From Drechmeria coniospora (Eukaryota > Ascomycota > Sordariomycetes > Hypocreales > Ophiocordycipitaceae), in contig NC_054391.1 of the NCBI RefSeq assembly GCF_001625195.1, forward strand, positions 7,885,157 through 7,949,156: a stretch of DNA of 64,000 bases, in the 5' to 3' direction. The translations under genes were made by a program, and so were the position numbers. Below the pieces are notes generated by a model. That model worked only from the letters and a program-made list of their open reading frames with translations, was not told the DNA's origin and ran no database searches. Each line of letters opens with the position of its first letter. Within the stretch, counting starts at the first letter, position 1. This document shows, one piece after another, positions 11,401 through 24,351 of this stretch.

Positions 11401-13700
11401 AATTTTATTATTAAATATAAAATAGGAAAATCTAACTTAGTAAATAGGCCCTTAAAAAAACCTACCTATAAGAGTAAGGCCTTAAGTAATACCTACCTAC
11501 TAATACTATTATAAAAGTAGCTTATAGGTATAGTAAGGGAAGAAAATATATATATATAAGAGTATAGTAAAATACCTTTATAGGATAATAAGTCTTAAGC
11601 TTTAAGTAAGAATAAGGGTAATAAGATATTCTTATAAGCTAAAGAAAGCTAACCTTATTAAGGTAAAAGTAAACCTAAAAAGGTACTAAACCCCTTTTAA
11701 ATAGCCTAATAGGCTAAGGAATAAGTTAGTTATAAATAGCCTATTACCTAATAGTTTATAAAAAAGAACCTAAAGAAGGGAATAATATATAATACTACTC
11801 TTAAGTTACTAAAGGACTATCTTTATAAAATTTAAAGTAAAGACCTAAAGATAAAAAGGCTATAAGGTATAAAAATCTATAGCTAAAATAGTATACTTAA
11901 TAAGAATTAGTTAGTAAACTTAAAAGGAATACTATATTTTTAAGAATATATCTATATTTTAAATAAGGCTATAGTATACTAAAAGCTTCTATAGCTATAC
12001 TATAATAATTCCCTTATAGACTACTTTAAAGTTAAAAGGATAATATAATTACTATAAAGAGTAGTTTACTAAAAGGGCTTATTAGTAAATATAAAATACT
12101 ATATATAAATATACTTAGTTTACTAAAGGGTATTATTAAAAAAGTATTACCCTTATAAAGAGTTATAATTATTATTAATTTCTAATAAACCTTAGGCTAA
12201 AGTAATAATAAACTTTATTATAGGACTACCTATTACTTAATTTAAGGGGAAGAAGGTAAGTATAATTTTAGTAATAGTAAATAAAATAACTAAACATTTT
12301 ATATTCCTCCTATACTAAACTATAGTTAATATAGCAAGTTAGTATAACTATTTTATTATAAAATAAAGCTTTATTTTAGTATACCTAAGGGAGTAATAAG
12401 TAATAAAGAGCTAGTATTTATAAGCTAATTTTAATTAGAACTATACTATTACTTTTAAATAACTAAAAGGCTATTAATAGTATTTTACTTATAAACTAAT
12501 AAGTAAACTAAAAGAATAAACTAAGTACTAAAGTACTACCTATAATACTTTATTAGTTAGAATTAATCCAACTAAGCTAACTTACTATAAGTAGCTTAAT
12601 TTACTTATAATAATATAGTTAATATAACTATAGGTTACTCCCTAAACTAAGTACTACTAAGTTACTACTTATAGTTCTATACTAAAGAAAAGGATAATAA
12701 GTATATAGTAATAATCTTAAAAGTAAAAGTAAAAGTAATAAAACTAATAAAAATTAAGAAATAACTAAAAAAGTATTAAAGAAAAGCTATAAAAATATAA
12801 GTAAAGTATTATAACTATAGGTATAATTCTTTATCCCTTAATATAAGTAATTTAGTATTACTATTTATATAGAATATTAACCTTAAAGGGGAAAAATAAA
12901 AACTAATACTAAAGTATATTAAGCCCTTTTAGATTTTAAAAAAAATTAACCAATAAGTATACTATTTAGTACTTTTTAATAAATACTTATACCTATATAA
13001 TATATTCTATATTAGCTTACTAAAACCTTAGAAGGAGTAAGACTAAAAAAGAAATAGTATAAATAATATATTACTTTTAGACCTATTAAATAAAAAGAGT
13101 AAATAGTAAGTTAAAAAAATATATAACTATTAGTAATTAAAAAGAGCCTAACTATATTTTATAAAATTAAAGGGCTAATTAGTAAAATATAATTAGTAAG
13201 TATATAAAAAAAATATAAAGAATATACTAAAAGTAATAGTAACTTACCTTTAATAAAAAGGCCTAGGAAAGGAATTATATAAAAAACTAAATAAAAGGGT
13301 ATAATAATAAATATAAGGTATAAATATAGTTACCTTACTAATAACCTACTAATTTTATACTAATTCCTAACTAAACTAATTAACTTAGTAATAAGTTATT
13401 ACTTATATAAAGGGGGAGTAGGAAAACTATAGGATAGTTTAAGGATAAAAAGAGTATTAAGGTAAGAAAAAGAAAAAAATATACTAATAAGAACCCCTAA
13501 ACTACTTATAAACCTAAAGCTATTACTATTTATACTAAGTTAAAAATAAAAATAATAAGATAAAGAGAAAAGGAATATAAAATATAAAGAAATATATAAA
13601 CCTATTATTAATAATAGGATTACTCTTATAGGATAAAAATAAAATAACTATTAGTATTATTAAAAATAAAATAAAATAATAAAATTACTTAGGTAACCTT
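8416..13700 (+). pseudogene. Gypsy gag-pol relic 'D', nested in element A
   Basis: Heavily decayed plus-strand retroelement. Recognisable pol remnants in order: an RT-type LYIDYQGL near 10.32 kb, the YxDD box reading YLNNILIF (10618-10641), and an integrase core piece INFIIGLP near 12.2 kb. A purine run (AAAGGGGGAG, near 13.42 kb) may be the polypurine tract. A stop codon falls every few residues and no ORF survives. Orientation is opposite to the surrounding element A. The right boundary is uncertain (13.45-14.0 kb). Confidence 0.6.
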
Positions 13701-14499
13701 ATTATCTAAATCCTTATTTAGTAATCTAGTAGTTACCTTATACTTATATATTGCAAAAGCTATTTACTAAAATAAATACTTAGTATTCTTAACTAAAAGA
13801 CTAAAATACTATATTACCTTTTAAGTAGTTAGGTTAGTAGTAGCCTAAAAAAGGAAAATATTAACTAACTCCTAAAGGATAATCCCTATAATATAATAGA
13901 AATATATATTAATCTAAAGGGTAAGGGGAGTAATTACTTAGTAAGTATCTTATAATATAAGTCTATTATAAAGTAATAAGTAGCCTAATTAGCCTAATAA
14001 GTATATTAGTAAAAAATAGTATAAAAACTTCCTTCTAACTTAGTATATACTTTATTTATATACTTAGTATTAGTAAGATAGTACTCCCTTTAGTACTACT
14101 CCTTAGATAAATTAAAGGACTTACCTAAGTACTAGGCAGAAACGGTAAGTTAGTATTATTCCTTAAGTAAAAGAAGAAATAAGTACTTACTATTATTATT
14201 ATTACTACTATTAGTGCCCTAAAGCAATATATTGCCTACCTTTAGGAACGCTTCCGCCCTTTAGGAGCAAAAGTAATAAATATAGTTATAGACTACAACT
14301 AGGTTATTGCAATCCGTAGCTATAAGCGCTACTACCTACGCCCAAAAGAGCTAGTAAATATAAGCTAATTCTAGGGAGCCGAGAGCTATATACCTAAGAG
14401 CAGGTAGTATACCGCTTGTTATACTGCTAGTAGCGGGAGGACCGAACTGCAGAATAATATATTCCGGGAACTTACGGAATACTACTAGTACTCCTTAAA

Positions 14500-16533
14500 C
14501 TATTTAATATATACTTTTATTATTATAGATATTATAACTTTTAGCTATATATACTTAAATAGTTTGTCTATAAGTACTATTATATACTATAGTACTTATT
14601 TATTTTATATAGGTAGCTTTATTATAAAGTCTATAGAGATCTATTTTTAATATTTATTTAGTAGTTCTATTAGCTATAGTAGGCCCTAGTAGTACTACTT
14701 ATTCTTATAGCTATAATAATAATAGTAGTTTTATATAAATTGCCCTACTACTATTAATATATAATCCTAATAGTAATTCCTCTTTAGCGCTATAAATATA
14801 GTATTATATCCTAGGTACCCTAAGATAGGGGAGTTATAAACTTAATAAATAATATATATAGTTAGTAGTTCCTATAATAGTAATTATAGGTACCCTTAGA
14901 ATTATAGTATATTATATATATTAATAGTATAGTTAGCTACTTATTCCTATATATTTACTTTATCTAGGAACTTATAGTCTCTATAATATATAGTATTTAG
15001 GCATATTATATACAGTTAGTCCTTAATAACTACTTAGTCCTATAGCTCCTATAAGCTAGAGTTATAAAATAGCTATAATTTTAGTAGTAGGTTACTAAGT
15101 AGTTACTCTATAGGTACGCTATAGGTACTTAGCAAACTCCTAAAACTACTAATTAATATAGGTTATGATACTTATATAGTTTAAGGTTAGTACTCTATAT
15201 TCTACTACTTATATAATAGTATATCTAGCTGTTATACTTAAGATCTAGGTCTATACTATAAATAAAAGTTAAACTATAAGAGCTTTTTAGCCTATTATAC
15301 CTAGTACTTTAAGATTTCCTATAGTTAGGTAAAGTATTTTAGGTTCTTATAGTTAGTTAGGACTATAAACGGTATAGATATACCTTATAGGTCTACCTAC
15401 TATACCTTAAGGTAGTATACTATTACTAAAATCTCCTTATTATAAAATATATAATTATACTTTATAGCTATTAATTTTACTAAATAGTATATAACTAGGC
15501 ATAGAATGCCTTTTTTATCTACTTATAATAGGTATTCTTTTAGAGCTATATTGGAATAATTTACCTTTATAAATATTTATCTTTCTATATCCTATTATAC
15601 TAAAATTAGGTATAATATAAATAGTTACTTTAGTTCTTTAAATATATTATCCTTATTAGTTATTTAGTAAAATAGTTACCCCTTATAAGTAAGTTAGGAT
15701 AGGGGTACTATTAATTTTATAAACTAAGGAATAAATTCTTAGTAGAAGTTAGTAAACCCTAGGAAGCTATATACCCCTTAAATAGTCCTTAGCGCCTTCT
15801 AATTATAAATAGTAGCTATCTTTACTAGGTCGGTTTGGACTTTTACTCCTACCTAAATAATATAGCCTAAATACTTAACTTCCTTAACTGTAAAGGTATA
15901 CTTATTTAGGTCTAAGTATAAACTTACTTTATGTAAGTATTAAAGTACCCCTTTTACCTTTTAAATATAGTCCGCCTTAGAGCTACTTATATATACTAAG
16001 ATATTATTTAAGAAGGCTATTATAAAGTTACCTAAGTTAATCTTAAGTACCCTATTAATATAATACTAAAATATTATAAGAGTACCTATAAGTCTAAATA
16101 GGTAAACTAACTATTTAAATAAGCTAAAGTAGGTATAAAATACTATAAGGTACTTACTACTAAGTATAATATAGATCTTATAGAAGGCTATCTATATATT
16201 AAGTTTTATAAACTAATAGGATCTTAATAGAAAGTATAATATTATTTTATTAATAATAGGGGATACCTATTCTATATTATAATCTTATTTAGTATATAGT
16301 AATTTATATAAAGGTACTACTTCCCCTTTAGTTTTTTAGTTAAGAGGATTAGTACTACTACTACTAAGGAGTTAGTATATATTTATCCTTTATCTAATAA
16401 TTTAATAATTTACTATTATACCTTTAATAACTAGTCCTATAGTATATTATATAATAGTCCCTATAGTAGCTTTAGGGGTTTCCTATTAGGCCTAATTTAT
16501 AGCTTAATATAGTAGACCCTTAGTCCTTAGTAT
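14500..16533 (-). pseudogene. Gypsy A pol relic (integrase side, RNase H, RT)
   Basis: Minus-strand reading shows a decayed RT (AFLNNI near 16.0 kb) and RNase H (TNYKNL, ~15.36 kb) of a Ty3/gypsy element; no open frame remains. It is cut at 16533/18012 by a LINE insertion with target duplication. 14160-14460 is a less AT-rich patch I could not assign. Confidence 0.6.
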
Positions 16534-18011
16534 AAAGGGAGGCCAATAACATAGCCATACGGGACGAACTAGCCGAATCGGGGTCTGATTTAGGTACTTT
16601 TGCCTATATTAGGCCTATAACACAGCTATTCCGGCTACTATCGAAAATCAAGGAAATAATAGGCCCTAACTGGGGCCTAGAGAGACAAAGAGCGGCCTGG
16701 CAAGCCCCCTGGGCCCTAGGGCCTAGGGCCTCTATAAGTATTTCGCAAAGCCCCAAGGAGACCGCTAAAGTAGAACACGAAACCCTTCTAAGGGACCTAG
16801 AATTTAATAACTGTATTATTTATTATACAGACGGGTCACAAGGGACTATTAGGGGTCAAACAACGAACTCGTGCGCCTTTTACGAAACGGACCCTACAGG
16901 CCGGGCCCTAGGGGCAAAGGCCTATAACCTAGGCCCTAGGATCGAAGTAGTTGATGCCGAGCTAATTGGTATAACGAGGGCCCTAAAGGCCTTATCCCAA
17001 CGAAACCCCCTACCGCAAGAAGCCTATCTTTGCCAAGCAGCTATCCAGAAGGTAACCGTAGGCTATAGCGATATCTTTTTATAGATAGCCAAGCAGCTAT
17101 CCAGAAGGTAACCGTAGGCTATAGCGACCTAGCCTATAAGGCAAGGCAGCTAGTAAATAGCCTAGCGGACCGGAAGGTAGCTATAACCCTAACGTAGTAC
17201 CCTAGCCACGTTGGAATTATAGGGAATGAAATTGCAGACCAGGTAGCAAAAGGAGGCCTAACTAGGCCTAGTATAGGTACCCCCTATACCTCCCTAAGCT
17301 ATCTACGGAGGAGGGTAAAGGAAGTAGCCCTAAGGGGGTGGAAGGAGCTATGGGCTAGGGAGGAGGCCCGAGGCCCTAAGGCTAGGGGCCTAGGGGCCTA
17401 CTATCGAAGGACTGGGAAACCTAGGTTTGCGTATAAGCCTAGCCTACCCGATTTGCCTAAGCCTATCCAATCGGCCTATATATAACTAAAAACAGGGATC
17501 GGATACCTTAAGCCCTACTAAAAAAAGATTGGAAAAATCGACTCGGACGCCTGTAAGTGCGGGCAAAAACAGACTGTAACCCACCTATTGCTACAATGCG
17601 TACGTTATAGGAAGGAACGGAAAGACCTAAAGGAAGCCCTACAGGGTAAGCCGCTTACCCTACCGATTTTATTTAGTACTAGGCAAGGAAGGGGGGCTCT
17701 ATTTGAGTTCCTAACTACTACTAATATCGGTACGGCAAAGTGGTACCTAGAGGAATAGTACTAGGCCTAGGCCTAGGGACTAAGATTCGTGAAATGCGAG
17801 GGAAAGCCCTACTGATTTAAAATAAATAGCCAGTCGTTACTGCTAGTTTAGTTAGCTAGTTAGCTCCTGCGGGCCGTTAGGGCCCTAAGGGTCTAGGAGG
17901 CCTATTAGGTCTTCTAGGCCTTAAGGGATCTATAGGCCGCCGCGCCATAGCCCCTAGGGCTGCATGCGCGTAATGAATGAAAAAAAAAAAAAAAAAAAAA
18001 AGGGAGGCCAA
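16534..18011 (+). mobile_element. 5'-truncated LINE insertion (RNase H end plus poly-A)
   Basis: LINE sequence from ~16547 to the poly-A at 17979-18001, flanked by a 13 bp duplication AAAGGGAGGCCAA (16534-16546 and 17999-18011). It aligns closely with 31980-33383 of the full copy. The RNase H frame is broken: TGG-to-TAG changes (e.g. TGGTGC to TAGTAC near 17196), CAA-to-TAA changes, and a ~45 bp tandem duplication at 17033-17132. The 3' UTR (GGGCCGTTAGGG..., ending GCATGCGCGTAATGAATG before the A-run) matches the full copy. It is a 'dead on arrival' copy inside gypsy A. Confidence 0.88.
17033..17132 (+). repeat. Internal ~45 bp tandem duplication in the truncated LINE
   Basis: The block beginning CCAAGCAGCTATCCAGAAGG occurs at ~17034 and again at ~17091, the two separated by a short piece of the preceding sequence. 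The other two LINE copies have it once (32475 plus, 59920 minus). It disrupts the RNase H frame next to the second catalytic Asp. Confidence 0.85.
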
Positions 18012-19900
18012 AGGCCTATACCTTATTGAATAAGTCGGTAAACTCCTTTAGGTAAGTAAGTAGGTATCCCTTTATCCTATTAGGCTTAGTACTTAATACT
18101 ACTTAGCAAAGTACTACTAAGATTTCCATTAAGCTAATAACTACTACTTAGCTCTTTAGTTTAGCTATAATAAATAAAATAATTATAATCTTTAGGTTAT
18201 AGCTATTATATTATAAGTATATATCTACTGCTTATACTACTTAGCCCCTTATTGCTTTAATTATAAGGTAGTATTTAGCTATATATAGGTTAATACTATA
18301 GTATTCTATCTATAGTAGGCCTAGTATTATATTTTAGCTAAGGCCTAGTACTATATATAGTACTACTAAAGACTTTTAGCTATTTATATTAAGTATAACT
18401 TATATTATATATAAAATATATAGGTATACCTTTGTTAGGCTACCCTAGCAGTATATTACTACTATAGCTATCTTTAACTAGCGCTATACTAGTAGTAGAA
18501 TAAGCTTAAGGTATAAACTTTAGGCTATATATTTACTAATTGTATTATAATAGTTATACCTATAATTAATTTAAATATTTAAGAAATAAGTAGAATTTAT
18601 AAGTATTAGGATAAGGAATAGTAGCCTATTTAACTATACCTTAATATTTTAAAATTACTCCCTTTAACGCTTAGTCCTCCTACCTTAGTCTTTATTTATA
18701 CTATCTTACCCTTATATAAGACTTAGCTTAGGGGTACTTTATTTTCTAAAAACTAATTTAAGGATTCCTTTTATATATTCTCCCTTTTTATATTTACCTA
18801 ATATATAAATAAATTTTATACTAATTGTACTATAGGCTATATCTTATAGTCCTTAATAAAGTACTACTTAGATCTATAGTATAAATAAGTACCTTTCTCC
18901 TTATATATATTAATTATACTATAGGAGACCTAAGTTATATACTAGCTTAAAGACTACCTTAGGCTAGTCCTTATTCCTTAGGTTACTAAGTAATAGTACC
19001 CTATAGTTACTATATTAATACCCATTATCTATATATTACTATCCTTATTTATTATAGGTTTTATTAAGGCTATTACATAGCTATAGAAATTTTAGTATTT
19101 TTCCTTTAAGTAGTATAATTTAATATCTACTGTAATACTATAGTAAATATTAACGGCTACCTTATAACTATCTTGTAGGATATTACGCTTAATACTACTA
19201 TTCTATATAGTCTTATTAAGTATATAATATAGCTTAATAAGTTTAATTTCGTTAGGTTAATTTATTCCTCTAGCTAATACTAGCTTTTATTTAAAGTATA
19301 TATAGAATAAGATAAATACCTTATTGCTTACTTACTTTAGTTATTTAAGCTTGGTTTATATTATTTCTATCTAATAAGGGTTAGTAAAAACGGATTTAAG
19401 GTAAGCTAAGAATTATAATAGGTTATATTAATATAACGGCCCTACTTTAAAGAAGGCTATAATATAGGACTAAATCTTAGGCGCTAAGTACTATTAGATA
19501 AATATCTACTAGTCCTTATTGGTACTAATAAACTTACAGTCGGTAACTAGCTTATAGGCTATAAGTATCTTCTAGGCTGTAAACGTAGTCTTATCTCTAT
19601 TATATAGTACTCCTATTAGTATTAGTTTATATTAGGCTTAGGGAAGTATTACTAGGCTATTAATAGTTAAGGGGGTCTATACTAATCCTAGTGTAGTACC
19701 GGACTGTACCTCTCGGAACGCTTAGTACTATATTACTATAGTAATTTACTAGTATAACTACTAGATTTCTATAAACTAGTTAGGTAGTAGTTAACTAGCG
19801 GTAGTATTTTATTTACTAGGTAGTATATTATTATCTTATTAATCTATTGTTTAATAGTCTACGGCCTACTACTTACCGTAACGAAGGGAGATTTCTTAAA
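18012..19900 (-). pseudogene. Gypsy A 5' region (gag side) relic
   Basis: AT-rich sequence between the LINE insertion and the 5' LTR of element A. The ~100 bp next to the LTR (19800-19900) reappears inverted at 59144-59243 after another A-type LTR, so it is internal A sequence near the primer-binding end. No gag motif is readable with confidence. Confidence 0.5.
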
Positions 19901-20101
19901 TATTATAGAGTTACTAGTACTACTAGTATTTAGTAGTTAGAAATAGTTATTAAGAAATCTACGGAATACTAACTTAAGGTACTAGGCATTAGAGTACTTA
20001 TACTCTAATGCCTGTTTAGTTATAGGATATAAGTTATATATAGTAGTATATAACTCTATCCTAGGACATAGCTCTATTAGGCAAAGCCTAATATTATAAT
20101 A
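19901..20101 (-). repeat. LTR of gypsy A (5' LTR)
   Basis: 201 bp, near-identical to 5435-5635 apart from transitions, and followed by the GTATT duplication. The interior has an inverted repeat around GAGTACTTATACTC. Confidence 0.85.
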
Positions 20102-20176
20102 GTATTCTTAAAAATAAAGGGGAAAATAGGAAGGTTATATAATAGAAGTATAGTTATACGGACTATTTAAAATAGA

Positions 20177-20737
20177 TATTACGGACTAACCCCAGTAGGG
20201 TATAAGCAGTAGCTATACTACTAGCCGTTGCACTATGCGGTACCCCCTTATTGTATTTAGAAAAAGAGTACGTATTAATAAAGCTAATGCATTATTAACT
20301 AGCTACGCTTATAAGGGCTGTTGCTGTTCTTCTTAACGATTGTATTTAGGCAAAGCCCAAGACTATAATATAGCTCCCTCCTTCCGGAGCCCTTCCTTAT
20401 AAGCCGTACCCCCCTAAGCATCCTACTTTACGCCTATAAGCCTAAGTCCTATACCTATAGTCTTAGCATTATACCTTATGCTCTTTTAGCTATACTACCT
20501 TATATATAGTTCGAACTTATAGTCTTAGGTAAGCTTTATTAAATATTACAAACTAACCCTAGTAGAGTATAAGCAGTAGTTATACTACTAGCCGTTGCAC
20601 TATATAGCGCCCCCTTATTATATTTAGTAAAAGGGTATATAATAATAAAGCTAATGCTTTATTAATTAGCTATACTTATAAAGGTTATTACTGCTCTTCT
20701 TAATAATTGTACTTAGGCAAAGCCTAAGACTATAATA
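20177..20737 (+). mobile_element. Mini LTR element 'E' (two 194 bp repeats, 173 bp interior)
   Basis: Direct repeats 20177-20370 and 20544-20737 start TATTAC and end GACTATAATA (decayed TGTTAC...TATAACA). Flanks are ATAGA on the left and ATAAA on the right, a 5 bp duplication with one transition. Total 561 bp, with no coding capacity, so a TRIM-like non-autonomous element is the simplest reading. A truncated inverted relative lies at 45753-46196. Confidence 0.65.
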
Positions 20738-20951
20738 ATAAATATTAATTAAGTCTATTAGTAATAGTAGGAAGTATACTAGTTAGTAACTAGGTAGGGA
20801 ATATAGATTTAAATAAGTTAAATAGTAATAATAAGATATAATTTAGAAAGACTTACTTATATTTCTTATACTTACTTATTTCCTATCTAGGAGTATAAGA
20901 AAGGTAGGACTATTATATACCTAAGAGGTAGTACCTTAATTAATATAGTAC

Positions 20952-21128
20952 TATTATAGAGTTACTAAGTAGTTAACTGCTTTAAGACTCTTAATAATCT
21001 TTATTAAAAGACTTAAAGAAGGGAAAACTACTTAATAATTAGGGCTTTTAGTTTATATATATTCCTTTAGTAAGTCTGTAGTCCCTTTATCTTATATCCT
21101 ATATTAGGCTAAGCCCAATACTATAATA
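20952..21128 (+). repeat. Decayed B-type LTR
   Basis: About 177 bp matching the B LTR family (compare 50472-50642), with heavy C-to-T/G-to-A decay. No clean 5 bp duplication (AGTAC versus GTAAC), so it may be a remnant. The rest of 20738-21394 is AT-rich with nothing else recognised. Confidence 0.7.
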
Positions 21129-21394
21129 GTAACCCCCTTTATTTCCCTAGGTAATAGGGGACTAAAGGTACTTTGTAAAATAGTAATTAAATTTACTATT
21201 TTAATTTCCCCTTTTAACTCTAGTCCTTTAATACTAGGACTTAGTAGTTAGGAAAGCCCTTAGAAAATAGGGCTAATACCTTTTAGGATTTTTAGGAAAG
21301 TAGTTTTTATAACTATCCTCCTAAAAGATATATATATAAGGTAATAAGGTATATTTTTTAACTTAGTATTACTAATAGTTTTACTAGTTCTATA

Positions 21395-22064
21395 TATTAA
21401 AATACTGGTATTTATACTAGTAAGACTACCCAAATAGGATACTATCCTATTGTTACTAGTAGTACTACTACTAGTAAAGATGCTATACTATGCTGTAAGT
21501 ATTAGTAAGTATACCGAGTTAACTAATAGTATATAACATACTACTTCTCCGAACTACTACTCGGAACGACTAACGGCAGTACTACTGCCGGCCAACTTAC
21601 TACTATAATACAACTTATATACGTAGTAGCCAGTCGACTATAGGAGCTAATTGATTAGAATAACAATTGCCGCTCTCCTAGTCGCTACTAGCTATTACCA
21701 GCCTATAGTACTACTACGGGCAATTAAACCATTGTACGACCAAAACGGTAATTAAACCATTATGCGACCAAATAGGTAATTAAACTATTGTACGACCAAA
21801 CGGGCAATTAAACTATAGTATAACTGTACAGCTATAATCTGGACCTATATGGTACTACTCTATAGGTATAAATAGCTATACTTCCCTTGCACTTTAGGTA
21901 AATAAATAATTACATTTATTTATATAATTCGGTACTACCAATTATACACTCTTGCCTAGTTACTAATTGGTACCCCTTATACTATTACTAATAGCTTAAT
22001 TAATTCCCTGGTCCGTACAATATACTTCTACTACCCCCTCCTCTTGCGTATCCAAATTGCAAGA
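21395..22064 (+). repeat. 5' LTR of copia C
   Basis: 670 bp. It begins TATTAAAATACTGG (decayed TGTTA...) and ends ATTGCAAGA, not the usual CA; the CTATA duplication and the primer site support this end. It contains four ~33 bp tandem units around GGCAATTAAACCATTGTACG (21718-21820) and a hairpin GGCAGTACTACTGCC (21563-21577). Confidence 0.85.
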
Positions 22065-22078
22065 GGTTATAAGCCCGG
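22065..22078 (+). promoter_or_regulatory. Primer-binding site of copia C, initiator-tRNA anticodon type
   Basis: GGTTATAAGCCCGG lies immediately after the 5' LTR. Allowing one TG-to-TA decay (GGTTATGAGCCCGG), it is complementary to the anticodon-stem region of an initiator Met tRNA (CTCAT followed by AACC). This is the half-tRNA priming used by Drosophila copia and some fungal copia elements, rather than 3' CCA priming. Confidence 0.65.
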
Positions 22079-22094
22079 AAGGACTATAATTAAT

Positions 22095-22675
22095 CCTCCG
22101 GAATTAATCTATACGACTTACTAAGTTACCTACCAGTACTACTAGTAAATCGTCCGAATCGATCTCTGTAACTTACTAAGTTACCTACCAGTACTACTAG
22201 TAACGATTGATTGAATCCTATAACTTACTAAGTTACCCACTAGTACTACTGGTAATAATTAATCGAATCCTATAACTTACTAAGTTACCTACTAGTACGA
22301 CTAGTAACTCTTGGTCGAATCTATAACTTAATAAGTTACTTACCAGTACTACTAGTAATCCTTAGTTACCAAACTACAGCTCCCCCAACTACTAGTACTA
22401 CTAGTACATTAACTACCAGTACTACTAGTAACTCTTAGTTACCAAACTACAGCTCCCCTAACTACTAGTACTACTAGTACGTTACCTACTAGTACTACTA
22501 GTAATCCTTAGTCACCAAACTACAGCTCCCTTAACTACTAGTACTACTAGTAATTCTTAGTTACCAAACTACAGCTCCCCTAACTACTAGTACTACTAGT
22601 ATATTACCTACTAGTACTACTAGTAATGCTTAGTCTCCAAGCTACGGCTCCTTTCCCTACTAGTACTACTAGTAG
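22095..22675 (+). repeat. Tandem leader repeats rich in palindromic TACTAGTA
   Basis: Two adjoining arrays in the copia leader. The first has ~5 units of 55-60 bp around ACTTACTAAGTTACC; the second has ~4 units of ~60-90 bp around ACCAAACTACAGCTCCC. Both share CTACTAGTACTACTAGTA, so self-complementary TACTAGTA occurs many times. It lies between the primer site and the likely gag start (ATG near 22745). Confidence 0.85.
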
Positions 22676-22744
22676 GAGACCTAATTACTAATACTACTAG
22701 CTAGATAAGTAAGGTAAGATTTAAATCTAGTTACTAACTAAAAA

Positions 22745-23600
22745 ATGGATCCTACTAACTAAGGTTAGAAGATTAACCTATTGGAGATTAAAAAATATCT
22801 ATAGGTACAATAAATATAGATTAACAAACTATTACAGTAACTTAATACTATTGTCCTATAGATATAGGAACAACTAAATATTATTAAGTTAATACTTAGT
22901 ACTAGTACTACTATTACTAAGATAGAGGATGCCTGCTCTAACTATGCCCTGAATAAAAAGGCATTTTAATTCCTAGAATATATAAAGCTTAAAGGTACTA
23001 AGAACTATAAGTTATAGGAGCAATCCCTGTTAATTTAACTCTAAGCTCTTAACCTAGAAGGCTTTCTGGATAAGCCCTTAATTGCTTTTAGCTTTTTAAG
23101 TAGAAATTAGGCCAATTTACTTATACTACTATAGGATAGTTACTCGAAAGAAATCTTAAAATTAACTATATATATTAAAAATCTAACCGATATTTTCTTA
23201 CTATTAAAAAAGTATTACTCTAAAGGTTATAAAGCCAAACGCTCTAACCTATATAAGGCCTACTATAACCTTATATTTAAGGGGTATAAAGGAATACTTT
23301 ATACATTTAATACTAAATTTAACAATCGACTTACTAAGCTATAACTAGCCGGCGTAATAATTAATCTATTAGACTAAACTAACTATTACCTTACAATAGT
23401 TAAACCTATATTTCTACAATAGGTTACTATATAGAATAGTACCCTTATACCTTCTCGAGCCCTAGGACTCTAAACGGATATTCTTAACCTATAATATCTT
23501 ATAGCTAACCTACTAAAAGAAAACTCTAGTACTACTAGATTAAATATATTTAGTTACTAGGTATTCTAAGTACCTAAGAAAAAGAAGAAAGAAAATAGAT
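22745..23600 (+). pseudogene. Copia C gag relic
   Basis: Begins at an ATG (MDPTN) after the leader repeats and continues as a Leu/Lys-rich frame with regular TAG/TAA interruptions. Position and the UBN2/gag-like character (long helical, before protease) are the basis. No zinc knuckle was read with certainty. Confidence 0.5.
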
Positions 23601-24351
23601 CTACTAGATCCGGTTAATCTAGTTAATCTAAAACAAGCTAATCCAGCTAAATAAGCTAATCCAATAAATCTAACTAATCGACTAGGTAACTAAAGAATAC
23701 TACTAATTTCCTAGTTAGTAACTATAGCCTAACAGCTAGCTATATAGACTTACCTAATTCCTATTAAGAATTAAATACTAATTCTAACTCTATATAAGAA
23801 TTAGAAATATTACCTAACTTAGGTAATATTAGTATACTATATAGTATTACTAATACTAATATATACTATATGGGCCTACTCTATAATACTAGCTCAACCT
23901 ACCATCTAGTAAATAATTAGTCTAAGTTTATAACTTTTTAACTAATTGCAAAATCCTAGGCAAAACCAATTACTACTAAAAGTAGCCCAATATACCCTAG
24001 TAGAATTGGAACTATAGAATTTACAGTATTAATTAATACTAATCTACTAACCTATAGTACTTTTGTACTATAAGAGGTACTATATATTCCGAAACTAGAA
24101 GTTAATATTATTAGTAGGATACAATACTATGGATTAGGGGGAATGCTTATTAAGCAGTCCCTGGACAACTCGAATCGAAAAATATATAGCCTACTTAACT
24201 TCCAGAGGTATAGCTTCTTCCTATAATAAGAAGGCCTAGATATACCCTATCTAAGAAAACTAGATTTAGCTTACTTAAGCTACTATAGTAGCTATAGAAT
24301 AGTAGTAGAAATTTCCTTACAGTAACCTTCCTGGGCCAATAAGGCAGAAGA

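Larger units (their letters stand above)
5435..20101 (-). mobile_element. Ty3/gypsy-type LTR retrotransposon 'A', degenerate, with nested insertions
   Basis: Two 201 bp direct LTRs (5435-5635 and 19901-20101) are flanked by identical 5 bp duplications GTATT (5430-5434 and 20102-20106). The total of 14.7 kb includes a LINE 3' fragment (16534-18011) and a second gypsy relic (~8.1-13.7 kb). Pol reads on the minus strand: a decayed RT YxDD box (reads AFLNNI) near 15.99-16.03 kb and a decayed RNase H motif (TNYKNL, expected TDHKNL) near 15.36 kb. Every frame is riddled with TAG/TAA, and the sequence is extremely TpA-rich, fitting RIP. An antisense ORF relic lies between pol and the 3' LTR. Confidence 0.85.

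Noticed and set aside
14160..14460. Less AT-rich patch as a possible captured gene
   Set aside because: No frame longer than a few dozen codons and no motif. It is probably a less-decayed stretch of gypsy sequence near the integrase end.
20952..21128. Clean solo LTR insertion
   Set aside because: Sequence is B-type LTR, but the flanking 5-mers (AGTAC and GTAAC) do not match even allowing transitions.
22095..22675. CRISPR-like array
   Set aside because: Units are imperfect and mutually similar with no unique spacers; the genome is eukaryotic and the array is a retrotransposon leader.
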